From Methylophilus sp. TWE2 (lineage in GTDB: Bacteria > Pseudomonadota > Gammaproteobacteria > Burkholderiales > Methylophilaceae), in contig NZ_CP012020.1 of the NCBI RefSeq assembly GCF_001183865.1, positions 2,227,839 to 2,291,838 of the forward strand: a stretch of 64,000 bases of DNA, in the 5' to 3' direction. The notes under the pieces were generated by a model. That model saw nothing but the letters and a program-made list of their open reading frames with translations. It ran no database searches and was not told the origin of the DNA. A program made the translations under genes and the position numbers. Below are positions 62,516-64,000 of the stretch, one piece after another (position 1 is the first letter of the stretch; each line of letters opens with the position of its first letter).

Positions 62516-63358
62516 TTAATGCAGGCTTAACAGAGGAATACCTTCATCCTTGAGGATGGCAGTGATCTCTGCGCCATGCGCATCAATGACACGATTCAAA
62601 GCATCCACCAGCTCGGGGCGCTGCTTGTTGACGCCCATGACGACGTTGTAGTGCATGGGGATTTTTTCACCGTTGGTTTTTTTGGCGGTATCTTCGACGA
62701 TCACCATATTCAACGGCACTTCGGAGGCACGCACATAACGTGCAGCTTCTGGCGCCCACAACATCGCCATATGCAAATGCATATTGGCCACATCATTCAC
62801 CAACCGGGAAGGCTCGACGTGAATGTAACGGTTGCGGGTGGACTGAAAATTCTGGATTTCAGTAAAGTAGTCAAACATATCGTCAAAACGATTAATTTGC
62901 AGCAACATGTTTTTGCCAGGACTATCCGGCATCACCCCAATACGGAAATTCTTCTCTTTAAGGTAGGGATGATCCCAGGAGGTCACATCAATTTCGCGGT
63001 CTTTGCGCGTAATAAACACATAGGCTGACCGGTAATAAGGCTTGGTAGTCAGCACACGCGGGTCATTCGGGTCAGTGCCTATCAACACATCACACTTACC
63101 TGCTTCCATGTCTTTTTGCAGGGTGAGTGGATTGGTCCACCAAAAGTAGTTGACTGGCATATTTAACGCTTTGCCAATCACGCTTGCAATCTTGTTTTCA
63201 AAGCCTTCTTGCTTGTCATTTGAAAAAGGTAACTCGGCCTTGCCAGCACAGATATTGAGTGCATTTGCAGCCATGGCAGGCAATGCCAAAAGGCTGAATG
63301 CCAGCGTGAGGCAGGTACTTACCCAGCCAGCACGGACTTTTTTTACATCAGGAAACAT
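62516..63358 (-). CDS. mxaJ: MxaJ, periplasmic methanol oxidation accessory protein
   Basis: 280 aa from MFPDVKKVRAG. A signal peptide (STCLTLAFSLLALPAMAANA) is followed by a family-3 solute-binding fold: LNICAGKAELPFSNDKQEGFENKIASVIGKAL, CDVLIGTDPNDPRVLTTKPYYRSAYVF and RIGVMPDSPGKNMLLQ. MxaJ is thought to help assemble MxaF and MxaI. An in-frame GTG at 63373 would add five residues; AAGAGAG lies before the chosen ATG. Confidence 0.94.
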   Translation of the reverse strand: MFPDVKKVRAGWVSTCLTLAFSLLALPAMAANALNICAGKAELPFSNDKQEGFENKIASVIGKALNMPVNYFWWTNPLTLQKDMEAGKCDVLIGTDPNDPRVLTTKPYYRSAYVFITRKDREIDVTSWDHPYLKEKNFRIGVMPDSPGKNMLLQINRFDDMFDYFTEIQNFQSTRNRYIHVEPSRLVNDVANMHLHMAMLWAPEAARYVRASEVPLNMVIVEDTAKKTNGEKIPMHYNVVMGVNKQRPELVDALNRVIDAHGAEITAILKDEGIPLLSLH

Positions 63359-63456
63359 ATTTGCTCTCTTCACTCTAGGGCTGAGAACAGGGCGACCGGC
63401 CCGCCTTGCGACTGACGGCCACCCTGCACACTACATCAACAGGTTCAGGACTTGAA

Positions 63457-64000
63457 TTACAGGCTGAACACCATCAGGCCACCGCCCATTTGTGTGTGGT
63501 TTTGCAGTTCTTTGAACGCACCAACCGCACCCAAACCAGCACTTGGGTCTGTCAGGTCAAACACCAGACCAACACCTGGCCAGCCACCAACACCGTACAT
63601 GCTGCCGATATACTGTTTACCCTTGAAGGAGTAAGTCATTGGAGAACCGATACCACCGGATGGCATCTTGAAGTTCCACAGCTCTTTACCGTCTTTGTTA
63701 TCCAAGGCTTTCAGGTAACCGTCCAGCGTTGCGTACCAAACCAGGCCGCCTTTGGTGTACAAAGTACCGCCCCAAGCTGCAAATTTCTCCCACTTGGTCC
63801 ATTTAGCTTTACCAGTGGTCAAGTCAAATGCGCGGATCTGACCCATTTCTTTCTTGGTTGGGCCGTTAGGGCCAGGGTACATCGCCAAGGTCGCACCAAC
63901 GAAGAACTGACCGGCACGGTATGGCAGCATGAACGGCTCCCAGTCCATACAAATGTGGTTCAGGCCTGCGTACAAGGTACGGCTTTCAGGATCGTAAGAA
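63457..64000 (-). CDS. mxaF: Methanol dehydrogenase large subunit (partial, N-terminus beyond the right edge)
   Basis: The last about 181 residues are present and open to the window edge. [82 protein letters not shown], and [27 protein letters not shown] belong to the PQQ beta-propeller of Ca-dependent MxaF. Adjacent mxaJ, G and I genes confirm MxaF over XoxF. It oxidises methanol to formaldehyde in the periplasm. The mxaF promoter lies outside the window. The 98-base gap before mxaJ has a long imperfect stem (CAGGG...CCCTG). Confidence 0.97.
   Translation of the reverse strand, partial: SYDPESRTLYAGLNHICMDWEPFMLPYRAGQFFVGATLAMYPGPNGPTKKEMGQIRAFDLTTGKAKWTKWEKFAAWGGTLYTKGGLVWYATLDGYLKALDNKDGKELWNFKMPSGGIGSPMTYSFKGKQYIGSMYGVGGWPGVGLVFDLTDPSAGLGAVGAFKELQNHTQMGGGLMVFSL

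Overview
The window looks like the chromosome of a methylotrophic betaproteobacterium of the family Methylophilaceae (Methylophilus / Methylovorus / Methylotenera type). The strongest sign is a long minus-strand cluster from the right edge inward with the methanol-dehydrogenase order mxaF-J-G-I-R-S-A-C-K-L-D (about 64000 to 55119). Two genes for the PQQ precursor peptide PqqA also lie in the window. The genus is an inference, because no rRNA gene or other decisive marker is present.

Layout. 1-5450: a FecA-like TonB receptor cut by the left edge with a Fur-box-like palindrome, then Hsp33, two RNA-modification enzymes, a guanidinium-type SMR pump and a GAF-GGDEF diguanylate cyclase. 5480-13050: a cell-envelope and signalling block with a glycine-zipper protein, Blc lipocalin, two BON-domain periplasmic proteins, a CHASE3-type histidine kinase, DUF883 and YqjE-like membrane proteins, a LuxR-type regulator, a stand-alone receiver and a TraB/GumN protein. 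13200-16740: two putative lipases, patatin and DUF2235. 16736-24110: YgiQ radical SAM protein, a Cache-PAS-GGDEF-EAL protein, and the N-degron transferases Aat and Bpt followed by a possible ADP-ribosyltransferase-fold protein. 24113-33570: methylthioribose salvage (MtnA plus a FucA-like aldolase), TatD, RibD, an unusual HExxH / ATP-grasp protein coupled to SerC, NrdR and GlyA. 33960-42770: AsmA, IscX, two phosphohexomutases, a retroviral-type protease, an M48 protease and small membrane proteins.

42960-48410: two pqqA genes encoding the same 23-residue peptide flank a TSUP exporter and umuD. The second pqqA sits antisense between umuD and umuC. A NarL/LuxR-type two-component pair follows. 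48815-52031 is an accessory island: integron-type gene cassettes with attC sites and no integrase in view, invaded by a REP-associated tyrosine transposase (RAYT). Two cassette proteins carry HEPN-like motifs.

52075-64000 is the methanol oxidation locus. MxaF and MxaI form the PQQ dehydrogenase, MxaG is its cytochrome cL acceptor, and MxaJ and MxaD are periplasmic accessory proteins. MxaR (MoxR ATPase), MxaS, MxaA, MxaC, MxaK and MxaL form the Ca2+ insertion / maturation module. Downstream on the same strand are a small secreted protein, a thioredoxin-like protein and two YVTN beta-propellers. The least explained pieces are the HExxH-ATP-grasp/SerC pair, the HEPN cassette island, the pqqA copy inside umuDC, a perfect palindrome shared by the two-component operon and a beta-propeller gene, and a MITE-like repeat in three intergenic regions.
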